A DNA stretch of 64,000 nucleotides. Source: Streptomyces nojiriensis. Lineage in GTDB: Bacteria; Actinomycetota; Actinomycetes; Streptomycetales; Streptomycetaceae. A model generated the notes under the pieces. That model saw only the letters and a program-made list of their open reading frames with translations, was not told the origin of the DNA and made no database searches. Of this stretch, positions 6,885 through 16,907 are shown piece by piece; positions within the stretch are counted from its first letter, which is position 1, and every line of letters starts with the position of its first letter. Made by a program: the position numbers and the translations under genes. Location of the stretch: NCBI RefSeq assembly GCF_017639205.1, contig NZ_CP071139.1, forward strand, positions 3,674,001 through 3,738,000, written 5' to 3'.

Positions 6885-7692
6885 AACGCTCCTCCATTAC
6901 CTGCGCGATCAACACCGCCGAGTCCTCTACGGAGAGTGCGGCGGCCTGCAAGTGAGCGTAACGAAGCGCGGCTTCCCTGACGGTGTCGGGGTTGGCCGTC
7001 ATGTGGCCAGAGATGAGGTCTTCCGTGTAGACGATGTCCGGATCGCTGTCGAAGCGCAGTCCATTGAACGACCCGATCAGGCCTGCGTGTTCACCCGCCG
7101 CACACGGCAGCACCTGGATCTGAACCCACCGGTTCTCATGAAAGCTCAGCAGGTGGGCGAGTTGCGCACGCATCACCTGACGACCTCCTATCGGCCGGTG
7201 CAGCACTCCCTCGTCGAGCACTACCCAGACCATCGGCGACTTCTCCTGGCGCAGGATGCGATGCCGTTCCATTCGAGCCGCGACCAACTCATCCAGCCGC
7301 TCCGGCAATCCTGTCGCCAGCACCGCGCGTGCGTACGCCTCCGTCTGAAGGAGCCCGTAGACCAACTGCGACTGGTAGGTGGAGATGTACGCCGCCCGGG
7401 CCTCCATCTCCGCGTACGCCTGGAACCACACCGGCAGGACGCTCCGCAGGACCAGGCCCACCAGGCGGGAGAAGTGCCCGTCCGTACCCAGCGCCGCGTC
7501 CACCCGTTCCGAGAAGTCGCGGGTCGGGACCCGCTTGCCGTTCTCGATCATGCCGATCAGCGACCCGGTGCAGAAGATGATCGCGCCCAGCTGGGCCTGT
7601 TTCAGGCCCGCCTCTTCCCGCAGCCGGCGCAGCTCGTAGCTGTAGTAGTCCAGCGGCGAGGCACTGGGGTCGATGTCACGGACGACGGCCAT
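6844..7692 (-). CDS. XRE-family regulator with DUF5753 domain (DUF397 partner)
   Basis: A 282-aa cytosolic regulator. Residues about 15-70 form an XRE helix-turn-helix (LRRLREEAGLKQAQLGAII, SLIGMIENGKRVP). The rest (about 95-275) is the DUF5753 domain, with IQVLPCAAGEHAGLIGSFNGL and VYTEDLISG typical of the Scr1/WhiJ-like family. Such proteins bind the promoter of their own operon and are antagonised or assisted by the adjacent DUF397 protein, which overlaps this gene by 41 nt. It was probably acquired and amplified within the genus; several such pairs per genome are usual. Target genes outside the operon cannot be read from the sequence. Confidence 0.9.
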   Translation of the reverse strand: MAVVRDIDPSASPLDYYSYELRRLREEAGLKQAQLGAIIFCTGSLIGMIENGKRVPTRDFSERVDAALGTDGHFSRLVGLVLRSVLPVWFQAYAEMEARAAYISTYQSQLVYGLLQTEAYARAVLATGLPERLDELVAARMERHRILRQEKSPMVWVVLDEGVLHRPIGGRQVMRAQLAHLLSFHENRWVQIQVLPCAAGEHAGLIGSFNGLRFDSDPDIVYTEDLISGHMTANPDTVREAALRYAHLQAAALSVEDSAVLIAQVMEERYGEQSEPDRHAVA

Positions 7693-7783
7693 GGGGACGG
7701 CACCTCCAAGCGGAGAACGAGCTTGTGGCCGAGAGTAGCGACGTCGACACGTACCGGTGTCGGGAATCCCGCAACCATGTCAC

Positions 7784-7829
7784 ACACCTCCGCCCCGCCC
7801 CCGGGAGAGTGGGGGCAGGGCGGAGGTGT
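7784..7829. terminator. Intrinsic terminator downstream of the chitinase gene
   Basis: Perfect 12-bp arms (ACACCTCCGCCC and its complement) with a further C/G-rich extension of the stem, located 25 nt after the chitinase stop codon. Confidence 0.85.
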
Positions 7830-7853
7830 CGCTCGGCGCGGGGTGGGGGGAGA

Positions 7854-9548
<1,695 letters not shown>

Positions 9549-9630
9549 GAGCTGTCTCCGTGGGGGTGGGAGGGGAGTTCAAGCGGTTCGGGTGAGAGAA
9601 GTGATAGCGATCACTCCACCCCCACGTCAA

Positions 9631-9658
9631 TGGTTCGGACCAAAGAAGGACTAGACCA
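9631..9658 (-). promoter_or_regulatory. Chitinase-promoter direct repeats (TGGTC boxes, possible DasR site)
   Basis: On the minus strand, TGGTCTAGTCCT (9647-9658) and TGGTCCGAACCA (9631-9642), 16 nt apart start to start, about 85-110 nt before the chitinase start. They match the known 12-bp chi direct repeat TGGTCCAGACCT of Streptomyces and overlap the DasR (dre) consensus. Confidence 0.8.
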
Positions 9659-9702
9659 CTCAAGCGCTATTTCCCCAAGTCAGAGACTTGAGCGCACATC
9701 AG

Positions 9703-9734
9703 AAACCGCTCGCCACCCCGGGTGACGAGCGGTT
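9703..9734. terminator. Terminator hairpin of the LLM flavoenzyme gene
   Basis: AAACCGCTCG and CGAGCGGTTT flank a short GC loop, about 70 nt after the stop of the leftward LLM gene. Confidence 0.75.
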
Positions 9735-9803
9735 TAAGGCTGCCTTCAGGCAGCTCCGCGCAAGGTTTCGGCAACAAACCAGCCAAACGCCGTTCGCACG
9801 CCG

Positions 9804-10985
9804 TCAATCGGCGGCGGGCGCCTCCACCGGCATGCCGTACACGTCCGCGATGAGCTCGTAGGAGCGCAAACGGGCCGCCCCGCTGTGGGCGTTGGAGGTC
9901 AGCATCAGCTCGTCCGCGCCCGTCCGCTTCGCCAGGTCGTCCAGCCCGGTGCGGACCTCGTCGGGGGTGCCGTGGACGACGTTCGCGAGCCAGCTGTCGA
10001 CGAACTCCCGCTCCAGCGGGGAGAACGGGTACGCCGCCGCCTCCTCGGGCGTCGGGATCAGGCCGGGCCGTCCGGTGCGCAGGCGCAGCATCGACAGCGC
10101 GCCCGTGAGCACCTGGGCGCGGGCCGCCTCGTCGGTGTCGGCGGCGAGCGCCGAGACCCCGATGACGGCGTAGGGGGCGTCGAGGACGGCCGAGGGGCGG
10201 AAGCTCTGGCGGTAGAGGTCGAGCGCGGGCAGGGTGCCGGCCGCCGAGAAGTGGTGGGCGTAGGCGAAGGGCAGGCCGAGCTCGCCGGCGAGGCGGGCAC
10301 TGAAGCCGGAGGAGCCGAGCAGCCACAGCGGCGGCCGGCCGGCGGGGCCCTGGACCGGGCCGGGTACGGCGTGCACGCGGGCGTACGGATGCCCGTCGGG
10401 GAAGTCGTCGTCGAGGAAGCGGGTGAGCTCCGCGAGCTGCCGGGGGAACTCGTCGGCGGCCTCGTCGAGGCGCCCAGGTCCGCGCAGTGCGGCGGCGGTG
10501 CGGCCGTCGGTGCCGGGGGCGCGGCCGAGTCCGAGGTCGATCCGGCCCGGGGCGAGCGCCTCCAGGGTGCCGAACTGCTCGGCGACGGCGAGCGGGGCGT
10601 GGTTGGGCAGCATGACCCCGCCGGAGCCGAGCCGGATGCGGGAGGTGTGCGCGGCGAGGTGGGCCAGGATCACGGCGGGCGAGGAGCTGGCGACGCCGGG
10701 CATGGAGTGGTGCTCGGCGACCCAGTGGCGGTGGTAGCCGCGGGACTCGGCGAGGCGGGCGATCTCGACGCTCGTGCGGAGGGAGGCGTGGGCGGTGCTG
10801 CCCGCGCCGACGGTGACGAGGTCCAGGACGGAGAGCGGTACGGTCGCCCGGCCCGGTGCGGTGGCGCGGATCGCGTGCCCGTGCGGGTGCGCGTTCGCCC
10901 GCGCGTTCGCCCGCGCGTTCGCGTTCCGGTTCGCCTCGCCGCTCCGGCTCGCGATGTCCTGTGCGTCGTCCCCTGCGTCACTCAT
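9804..10985 (-). CDS. LLM-class flavin-dependent oxidoreductase (luciferase-like monooxygenase)
   Basis: A 393-aa cytosolic protein of the bacterial luciferase-like superfamily, subgroup in which the N-terminal strand reads VPLSVLDLVTVGAG and active-site residues sit in HRHWVAEHHSMPG and SSSPAVILAHLA. Members use FMNH2 or F420 to oxidise small substrates; the substrate cannot be told. I start at the ATG 10985 (GGGAG 5 nt upstream). That gives an unusual 60-residue N-terminal extension with a low-complexity Asn-Ala-Arg run (NANARANARANAHPHG) encoded by a short GCG/TTC tandem repeat, absent from typical members. The divergent IclR gene may regulate it. Confidence 0.8.
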   Translation of the reverse strand: MSDAGDDAQDIASRSGEANRNANARANARANAHPHGHAIRATAPGRATVPLSVLDLVTVGAGSTAHASLRTSVEIARLAESRGYHRHWVAEHHSMPGVASSSPAVILAHLAAHTSRIRLGSGGVMLPNHAPLAVAEQFGTLEALAPGRIDLGLGRAPGTDGRTAAALRGPGRLDEAADEFPRQLAELTRFLDDDFPDGHPYARVHAVPGPVQGPAGRPPLWLLGSSGFSARLAGELGLPFAYAHHFSAAGTLPALDLYRQSFRPSAVLDAPYAVIGVSALAADTDEAARAQVLTGALSMLRLRTGRPGLIPTPEEAAAYPFSPLEREFVDSWLANVVHGTPDEVRTGLDDLAKRTGADELMLTSNAHSGAARLRSYELIADVYGMPVEAPAAD

Positions 10986-11101
10986 CGTCGCTCCCGTTTC
11001 GCTCTCCTGTGCGTGCGGCATCAGTACGACACCGTACGAAGAACTCGAACCGTGGGCGGCCGCCCGGCATTCCCGGGGGGACTGGGCGAGGGTCATGCCT
11101 C

Positions 11102-11113
11102 TGGCATATGCCA
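11102..11113. promoter_or_regulatory. Perfect palindrome TGGCATATGCCA in a divergent promoter region
   Basis: A 12-bp palindrome in the 250-bp region between the LLM gene and the IclR-type gene, a plausible operator for the IclR protein. No further evidence. Confidence 0.4.
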
Positions 11114-11235
11114 ATGGAGTAGGTCCAGGCAGACAGACATAATTGAGCCAGTAATCTCACCAACAGGCGCTCCACATGGGCCCCTTGGTGGCTATCGTGG
11201 TAGGGCAAGCGGTAACAACCTGCTAGGGGGAAACC

Positions 11236-11994
11236 GTGGCGCTGAAGCCCGAGCCGACCGCGCCATTCCACTCGGTGCAGTACGCACTACGCGTACTCGA
11301 AACGATCGCACGTCACACCGGTGGTGTGACGGACGTGCAGATCGCGCGTGAGACCGGCCTGCCCGCAGCCCATCTCGCTCCGATGCTGCTCATGCTGCGC
11401 CGGGAGGGATACGTCCTGCAGGTGTCCGACGGTGCATACGCCATAGGGGATTCCCTCGTCCTGCTCGGCTCCGGCATCGACCGGCAGCAGGCGCTCACCG
11501 ACAAGCTCCAGGAGACCCTGGACCGGCTGCGCGACTCGGTCGGCGCGGCCGTCTACATCAGCCGGTACGTGGACGGCGAGGTCAGGATCACGCAGTTCGC
11601 GGACAGTCCCCGCACCCCGAAGGTGCACGAGTGGGTCGACTTCCGCTCCGCCGCGCACGCCAGCGCGGTCGGCAAGTGTCTGCTGACGCAGCTCGACCTG
11701 AACGGTCGGCGCGACCACCTGTCCCGGCACAAGATCGCCCGGCTCACGTCGAAGACGATCGTGAACGAGCGGATCCTGTTCTCCAAGCTGGACGCCCAGC
11801 CCGCCACCGTGCCCATGCTGGACCTGCAGGAATACGCCGTGGGCACGGTCTGCGCGGCGGTCCCGATCACGGCCGGGGCCTCGGTGGGCTGCCTGGCCCT
11901 GTCGATGCCGGTCGAGCACGCGCACCGGCTGCGGGCCGCGGCGGACACCTTGAACCGGAAGGCCGCACCGCTGCTGCTGTCGCTCACGCTTTAG
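11236..11994 (+). CDS. IclR-family transcriptional regulator
   Basis: A 252-aa regulator: N-terminal winged helix (about 12-70, ALRVLETIARHTGGVTDVQIA, PMLLMLRREGYV) and a C-terminal IclR effector domain (about 85-250) with HASAVGKCLL, VPMLDLQEYAVGTVCAAVPI and CLALSMPVEH. IclR proteins usually regulate catabolic operons in response to a small-molecule ligand and often their own gene. The GTG start at 11236 follows CTAGGGGGAAACC. It is divergent from the LLM oxidoreductase. In this subfamily the ligand is unknown. Confidence 0.88.
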   Translation: MALKPEPTAPFHSVQYALRVLETIARHTGGVTDVQIARETGLPAAHLAPMLLMLRREGYVLQVSDGAYAIGDSLVLLGSGIDRQQALTDKLQETLDRLRDSVGAAVYISRYVDGEVRITQFADSPRTPKVHEWVDFRSAAHASAVGKCLLTQLDLNGRRDHLSRHKIARLTSKTIVNERILFSKLDAQPATVPMLDLQEYAVGTVCAAVPITAGASVGCLALSMPVEHAHRLRAAADTLNRKAAPLLLSLTL

Positions 11995-12028
11995 GGGTGG
12001 CAGCAGGGCCGATGGGCCCGGAAAACAC

Positions 12029-12065
12029 TTCGGGCGGTTCCCGGTGAAACCGGAAACCGCCCGAA
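12029..12065 (+). terminator. Intrinsic terminator after the IclR gene
   Basis: CGGGCGGTT-CCCGG, loop TGAAA, CCGG-AAACCGCCCG; starts about 35 nt past the stop. Confidence 0.8.
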
Positions 12066-12072
12066 GGACAGG

Positions 12073-12146
12073 TGCGCCGCCAGGGACTCGAACCCCGGAC
12101 CCGCTGATTAAGAGTCAGCTGCTCTAACCAACTGAGCTAGCGGCGC
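12073..12146 (-). tRNA. tRNA-Lys (anticodon CTT), copy 1
   Basis: 74-nt cloverleaf read on the minus strand: acceptor GCGCCGC pairing with GCGGCGC, D-arm GCTC/GAGC, anticodon stem GCTGA/TCAGC with loop CTCTTAA (anticodon CTT), T-arm CGGGG-TTCGAGT-CCCTG, discriminator A. CCA is not encoded. Identical in sequence to the copy at 20406-20479. Confidence 0.97.
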
Positions 12147-12194
12147 CTGCTGACAGAGAAAATACTACCTGGTCCTCAGGGGTGCTCAAAACCA

Positions 12195-12866
12195 TTAGCC
12201 GCGGAGGTACGCGAGGACCGCCAGGACCCGGCGGTGGGTGTCCTCGGCGGGCGGCAGGTCGAGCTTCCCCAGGATGTTCCCGATGTGCTTGCCGACGGCC
12301 GCCTCGGACACCACCAGCTCCCGGGCCACGGCCCCGTTCGACTTCCCCTCCGCCACCAGGCCCAGTACCTCCCGTTCCCGCGGGGTCAGCGCGGCCAGCG
12401 GGTCGCGGCGGCGGCGCAGGAGCTGGCGTACGACCTCCGGGTCCACCACCGTCCCGCCGCCGGCCACCGTGACCACCGCGTCGAGGAACTGCTCCACCTG
12501 CCCGACCCGGTCCTTCAGCAGGTAGCCGACGCCGCCGCCGTCCCCCGAATCCAGCAGGTCGGCGGCGTACGAGCGCTGCACGTACTGGCTGAGCACCAGC
12601 ACCGGCAGGTCCGGGCGCGCGGCCCGGAGCTCCACGGCGGCGCGCAGTCCGTCGTCGGACAGGCCCGGGGGCATCCGTACGTCGGTCACGACGACGTCCG
12701 GGTGGTGGAGGGCCACGGCGCGGCGGAGCTCGTCCGCGTCCCCGACGGCAGCCGCCACCCGGTGGCCGAAACGCGTCAGCAGGCCGACGAGCCCTTCGCG
12801 CAGCAGGACCCCGTCCTCGGCGAGGACGATGTTCAGGGATTGCTCGTGGGGCTGATCACCGGGCAC
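12195..12866 (-). CDS. NarL/LuxR-family response regulator
   Basis: A 223-aa response regulator partner of the upstream kinase. Receiver domain 1 to about 130: acidic pocket in LNIVLAEDG, phospho-acceptor Asp in DVVVTDVRMPP, conserved Lys in GYLLKDRV. C-terminal LuxR/GerE DNA-binding domain (about 155-215): LTPREREVLGLVAEGKSNGAV, KHIGNILGKL. The start is probably the GTG at 12866, with GGAG 7 nt before it and a 34-nt overlap with the kinase gene; the N-terminus is otherwise hard to place because no ATG is nearby. Translational coupling with the kinase is expected. Target genes unknown. Confidence 0.88.
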   Translation of the reverse strand: MPGDQPHEQSLNIVLAEDGVLLREGLVGLLTRFGHRVAAAVGDADELRRAVALHHPDVVVTDVRMPPGLSDDGLRAAVELRAARPDLPVLVLSQYVQRSYAADLLDSGDGGGVGYLLKDRVGQVEQFLDAVVTVAGGGTVVDPEVVRQLLRRRRDPLAALTPREREVLGLVAEGKSNGAVARELVVSEAAVGKHIGNILGKLDLPPAEDTHRRVLAVLAYLRG

Positions 12867-14134
12867 GGGATCTCCAGGCTCAGAACGGTCGGGCCGCCGG
12901 GCGGGCTGGTGATCGCCAGTGTGCCATCGAGGACCGCGATCCGGTCGGCCAGTCCGGTCAGCCCGGACCCGGCGGCCGGATCCGCGCCGCCGCGGCCGTC
13001 GTCGGTGACGGCTATGACCAGCGCGGCGCCGGTGTGCCGGGCGGTGACGGCGGCGCGGGCCGCGCCGCTGTGCCTGCCGATGTTGGCGAGGGCCTCGCAG
13101 ACCGCGAAGTAGGCGGCGGCCTCGACGGACTCCGGGAGGCGCGGCAGGCCGGTGCCCAGATCGGTGTCCACGGGGACGGCGGAGCGCTCGGCGGCGTCGG
13201 CGAGGGCGCCGGTGAGGCCGTAGTCGGTGAGGACCTGCGGGTGGATGCCGTGGATCAGCTCGCGCAGTTCCGCGAGGACCTTGCCGGCCTCGTCGTGGGC
13301 GGTGGCGAGCCGGTCGGCGAGCGGGCCCGGGGGTGCGTCGAGGCGGGCGAGGCCGAGGGTCATGGTGAGGGCGACGAGCCGCTGCTGGGCGCCGTCGTGC
13401 AGGTCGCGCTCGATCCGGCGGCGCTCGGCCTCGAAGGCGTCGACGAGCCGGGCCCGGGAGCGGGTGACCTCGGCGAGCAGCCCCTGGAGCTCGCGCTCGC
13501 GGGGAGCGAGCAGGGCGCGGGTGAGGGCGGCGCGGGCCCCGGCGAGGGCGCCGAGCGGATGGAGGAGGGCGGGCAGCAGCACGGCCCCGGCGGCGGCGAT
13601 CGCGAAGGCGGGCGGGTAGGAGGTGACCAGCCAGAGCTTGACCACCTTGACCTCGCCGTCGGCGGCGAGGGCGAGCTGGAGCGGGGTGGTGAGCAGGAGC
13701 AGCGGCAGGCCGAGCAGCGTCGCGACGACGGCGAGGTCGACCCACCAGAGCAGGAGGCCGTGCAGGACGGCGTAGGCGAGCTCGCGCCAGGTGGCCTGCT
13801 CGCGGTAGCGCAGCCGGGCCCAGGCGAGGAGGCCGGGTTCGGCGGGTGTGCGGTGGGGGGTGCCGGTGGGGGTGCGGTCGACGAGGCGCAGGCGGCGGCG
13901 CTCGACGGCGGCGACCGGTACGCCGGCGAGACCGAGGAGGGCGAGCAGGGGGAGGCCGACGAGGACGAGGCTGAGCGTGGCGCCGGCCGCGGCGAGGAGG
14001 ACGAGGACGAGGAGGACGGGGATCCCGGTGAGGGCGCTCCCGGCGAGGTAGCCGGCGGCTCGCCAGGGCCAGGCGGACCGCAGGTACCGGCGGTGGGCCA
14101 GGGCGTGCCAGGGGGTACGGGGGTGATCGTCCAT
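12833..14134 (-). CDS. NarL-type sensor histidine kinase
   Basis: A 433-aa membrane kinase. The first 220 residues hold about four hydrophobic segments (two around 27-75, one around 120-150, one around 175-200) with a short external part, typical of intramembrane-sensing kinases. The HisKA_3 dimerisation box ERRRIERDLHDGAQQRLV supplies the phospho-accepting His (about residue 240), and the C-terminal HATPase has the N box CEALANIGRHSG and DDGRGG. The partner is the overlapping downstream response regulator. The signal is not deducible; such kinases in Streptomyces often respond to cell-envelope stress. Confidence 0.9.
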   Translation of the reverse strand: MDDHPRTPWHALAHRRYLRSAWPWRAAGYLAGSALTGIPVLLVLVLLAAAGATLSLVLVGLPLLALLGLAGVPVAAVERRRLRLVDRTPTGTPHRTPAEPGLLAWARLRYREQATWRELAYAVLHGLLLWWVDLAVVATLLGLPLLLLTTPLQLALAADGEVKVVKLWLVTSYPPAFAIAAAGAVLLPALLHPLGALAGARAALTRALLAPRERELQGLLAEVTRSRARLVDAFEAERRRIERDLHDGAQQRLVALTMTLGLARLDAPPGPLADRLATAHDEAGKVLAELRELIHGIHPQVLTDYGLTGALADAAERSAVPVDTDLGTGLPRLPESVEAAAYFAVCEALANIGRHSGAARAAVTARHTGAALVIAVTDDGRGGADPAAGSGLTGLADRIAVLDGTLAITSPPGGPTVLSLEIPCPVISPTSNP

Positions 14135-14326
14135 GCGGGCACGCTAGCCGCGGGCCCGGCGGGGTGACGATGGCCCTACCGGGCGTCCGCCGGGTATACC
14201 CAGCCCCACCCCGGGGCCCCGCCCGGACCCGCGCCTCAATCTCCCCCAGCTACCGCTGGGAGGTGCCCCCTGGCGGGGCTGGATTGCGCGGGCGCGCCTC
14301 AAAGCCCTGGGGCTCCGCCCCAGACC

Positions 14327-14383
14327 CCGCGCCTCAAACGCCGGCGGGGCTAAAAGATAGCCCCGCCGGCGTTTGAGGCGCGG
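14327..14383. repeat. Inverted pair of GC-rich REP-like palindromes (terminator-like)
   Basis: Two copies of the recurring AGCCCCGCCGGCGTTTGAGG element face each other with 25-bp perfect arms around the loop AAAAGAT, with weaker pairing continuing outside. It lies just after the acyl-CoA synthetase stop and probably works as its terminator. Related copies occur at 27427-27630, 32707-32920, 46486-46525 and 63070-63165. Confidence 0.8.
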
Positions 14384-14417
14384 GTCCGGGCAGAGCCCGG
14401 CAACGGCGGGGCGGGGG

Positions 14418-16088
14418 TCAGTGGGCCAGCAGGTCGGACCGGCCGTGGGACTCGTACTCCGCCAGGAGGGCGGTCAGGGCGGCCGCGTTCAGGCGGGTGT
14501 AGCCCCCGGCCGGGGAACGGTGCCAGACGGGGTCCGCACAGCGGAAGCCCTCGCGGCGGAGGGAGACGCGGTGGATCTTGTTCGTCGCCGTGGTCGGCAT
14601 GGTCTCGACGATGCGGACGTAGCGCGGGGCCATCTTCGTGCCCAGGTCCGGCTGGCGGGAGAGGAAGGTCCCGAAGGCGGACGGGTCGAAGGCCGCGCCC
14701 TCCCGGAGGGCGAGGGCCGCCATGACCTGGTCTCCCGCCACCTCGTCCGGGACGGCGTAGACGGCGACCGCCGCCGCGTCCGTCCAGCGGGCCAGGATGT
14801 TCTCGATCATCGCCGCGGCGAGGTTCTCGCTGTCGACGCGGAGCCGGTCGTCGGTGCGGCCCGCGAAGTAGAGGAAGCCGGCTTCGTCGCGGAAGAAGAG
14901 GTCGCCCGTCCAGTACCAGCCGTCGCGGGTGCGGTCGGCCTCCGCGTCGGGGTTGCGCCAGTAGCCCTCGAACAGGCTGCGGCCGCGGTTGACCAGTTCG
15001 CCGATCGCCGCCGAGCCGTTGAGCAGGCGGCCGTCCGGGCCGAGGACCGCGGGCGGGCATTCGGCGCCCGTCTCCGGGTCGATCACCGCCAGGTCGTCGC
15101 CCGCGCCCGCCCGGCCCAGGGCGCCCGGCGGGGTGTCCGGGGCGCGCTGGACGGAGGCTCCGCCCTCGGTGGCCCCGTAGCCCTCCACCAGCCGGACCCC
15201 GAACCGCTCGGCGAAGCGGGCCGCGTCCACCGCCCCGGCCTCGGTGCCGAAGCCCAGGCGCAGGGTGTGGGTGCGGTCGTCGGGGCGGGGTTCGGTGGCC
15301 AGGAGGTACTGGACCGCCCGCCCGACGTAGGTGAAGTACGTGGCCCCGTAGGCCCGTACGTCGTCCAGGAACGCGGAGGCCGAGAAGCGGCGGCGCAGCG
15401 CCACCGGGGCCCCGCCGACGAGCGCCGGCAGCCAGTCGGCGATGACGGCGTTGCCGTGGAAGAGCGGCATGCAGATGTAGTGGACGTCGTCCGGGGTGAC
15501 GGTGAACTGGCGGGCCAGGGCCGCTCCGGCGGCCGCGAGCCGGCCCTGGGAGCAGATCGCGGCCTTGGGGGCGCCGGTGGAGCCGGAGGTGAAGTAGAGG
15601 AGGAGGCGGGAGTCGGGGACGGGGGCCCCCAGCGCGGCTTCGCCGGGCTTGGCGGCGGCGTAGGGGGCGAGCAGGGCCTCGTACTCCTCGGTGCCGGTGA
15701 CCAGGACGCGTACGCCGGGCAGGTCGAGGCCGCGCAGCAGCGGCAGGTGGGCGCGCTCGGTGATCAGGATCCGGCAGTCGGTGTGCAGGATGTCGCGAGC
15801 CAGTTCGGGGCCGCGCCGGGTGGGGTTGATCCCGGCGACGGCGGCCCCGGCGAGGGCCGCCGCGCCGAGCCAGAACGGGAACTCGGGGGTGTTGTCGAGC
15901 AGGACCCCGAGGTGCGGCTCGGCCCCCGGGGGCATGAGGTCGACGAGGAGCGCGGCGCGCGCGGCGGCTTCCTGGGCGGTCCGGTGGTGGGTGAGGACAC
16001 CGCTCTCGTGTTTCAGCCCGGGCCGGTGGTCGCCCCATTGGCGCGCTATGAGCTCCGCGACGGTTTCGGGTGCAGTCGTCGTCCGCAT
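14418..16088 (-). CDS. Acyl-CoA synthetase / fatty-acid-CoA ligase (AMP-forming)
   Basis: A 556-aa ANL-superfamily enzyme that activates a carboxylic acid through an acyl-adenylate and transfers it to CoA. Motifs: A3 P-loop YFTSGSTGAPKAAI (about 180), A5 VEGYGATEGG, A7 YWTGDLFFRD, A8 GRTDDRLRVDSENL and the C-terminal catalytic Lys in TATNKIHR. The overall pattern (GFGTEAGAVDAARF, MPLFHGNAVIADW) resembles the FadD17/very-long-chain acyl-CoA synthetase group rather than acetyl-CoA synthetase. ATG at 16088. The gene stands alone; no fatty-acid operon surrounds it. Chain-length preference cannot be assigned. Confidence 0.85.
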   Translation of the reverse strand: MRTTTAPETVAELIARQWGDHRPGLKHESGVLTHHRTAQEAAARAALLVDLMPPGAEPHLGVLLDNTPEFPFWLGAAALAGAAVAGINPTRRGPELARDILHTDCRILITERAHLPLLRGLDLPGVRVLVTGTEEYEALLAPYAAAKPGEAALGAPVPDSRLLLYFTSGSTGAPKAAICSQGRLAAAGAALARQFTVTPDDVHYICMPLFHGNAVIADWLPALVGGAPVALRRRFSASAFLDDVRAYGATYFTYVGRAVQYLLATEPRPDDRTHTLRLGFGTEAGAVDAARFAERFGVRLVEGYGATEGGASVQRAPDTPPGALGRAGAGDDLAVIDPETGAECPPAVLGPDGRLLNGSAAIGELVNRGRSLFEGYWRNPDAEADRTRDGWYWTGDLFFRDEAGFLYFAGRTDDRLRVDSENLAAAMIENILARWTDAAAVAVYAVPDEVAGDQVMAALALREGAAFDPSAFGTFLSRQPDLGTKMAPRYVRIVETMPTTATNKIHRVSLRREGFRCADPVWHRSPAGGYTRLNAAALTALLAEYESHGRSDLLAH

Positions 16089-16114
16089 GCCGCCGGAGGG
16101 TAGCTGACGTAACG

Positions 16115-16723
16115 TCAGAACTGAACGTCGGAGCAGGCGTAGAAGGCCATCGGGGTGTCGTTGACGGTCCAGACGGCCAGGATCAGGTGCCGGCCCGTCT
16201 TGCCGCTCGGCATGGCCCCCTGGTGGACGGTGGTCATGGCGGGGCGGGCGCCGTTGTAGGCGACCGTGAGGAAGGGCTGGGGTTCGAGGTCGGCGCGGGT
16301 GAGGGCCTTGGTGCCGGTCCAGCCGTTCTTGGTGACGTAGTACTTGAAGTCGGTGGTGGAGTGGTTGGCGGTGAACTGCCACCGGAAGGCGTAGCTCTGC
16401 CCGCTGGCCACCTTGGTGGTGGGCCAGGCGCCGCCGCGCGGGTCGTCGAGCTCGGAGAACTGGGAGAGTCCGCCGGAACATATCTTGCCGTCGGCGGGGC
16501 CGGCGGCCGGGAAGCCCTTGAAGCCCTCGACGCTCTGCGGCTCCCACTGGATCGCACCGCAGTCGGAGACGGTGCGGTTGGCGCAGAGCTTCTGGCGGCT
16601 GATCGGTGTGTCGGTGTAGCCGTGGCTGCTGGCGGTGGGGGCGCTGACGAGGGTGATCCCGGCGACGAGACCGAGGCCGAGCGCGGCGACGCCGGCCCGT
16701 TTGGGCATGCGGATGGGACGCAT
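16115..16723 (-). CDS. Secreted AA10 lytic polysaccharide monooxygenase, single domain
   Basis: A 202-aa exported copper enzyme that oxidatively cleaves crystalline chitin. The signal peptide ends ...PTASS, so the mature protein begins with His (HGYTDTPISRQ), the first ligand of the copper histidine brace. The second His is probably in TANHSTTDF. The conserved C-terminal region AVWTVNDTPMAFYACSDV is typical of small, chitin-active Streptomyces AA10 enzymes without a binding module. Two TGGTC-type boxes in the promoter match those of the chitinase gene, so the two are likely induced together during chitin growth. Confidence 0.95.
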   Translation of the reverse strand: MRPIRMPKRAGVAALGLGLVAGITLVSAPTASSHGYTDTPISRQKLCANRTVSDCGAIQWEPQSVEGFKGFPAAGPADGKICSGGLSQFSELDDPRGGAWPTTKVASGQSYAFRWQFTANHSTTDFKYYVTKNGWTGTKALTRADLEPQPFLTVAYNGARPAMTTVHQGAMPSGKTGRHLILAVWTVNDTPMAFYACSDVQF

Positions 16724-16776
16724 GATGCTCCTTGAACGTGGGGGGAGTTCCGTGAGAGCGCGCGCGTGTGGGGATT

Positions 16777-16829
16777 AGGTCTAGACCAAGTCCCAGATTA
16801 TTGACGAGAGTTGGCCATGTCCAGACCAA
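16777..16829 (-). promoter_or_regulatory. TGGTCTAGACCT boxes upstream of the LPMO gene (DasR/chi-type)
   Basis: On the minus strand TGGTCTAGACCT (16777-16788), one mismatch from the classical chi direct repeat, and TGGTCTGGACAT (16818-16829). They lie 54-106 nt before the LPMO start. Confidence 0.8.
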
Positions 16830-16835
16830 TGGGAA

Positions 16836-16907
16836 AACGGGTGGTCCGTTACCTTCCGGCCACCCGTTCCCGTACCGCTGAACGGCCGCTCCCTACTCGG
16901 AGCGGCC
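16836..16907 (-). terminator. Double terminator hairpins at the end of the SPFH gene
   Basis: First hairpin GGCCGCTCC/GGAGCGGCC (16884-16907) contains the gene's stop codon in its loop; a second, AACGGGTGG/CCACCCGTT (16836-16868), follows. Confidence 0.65.
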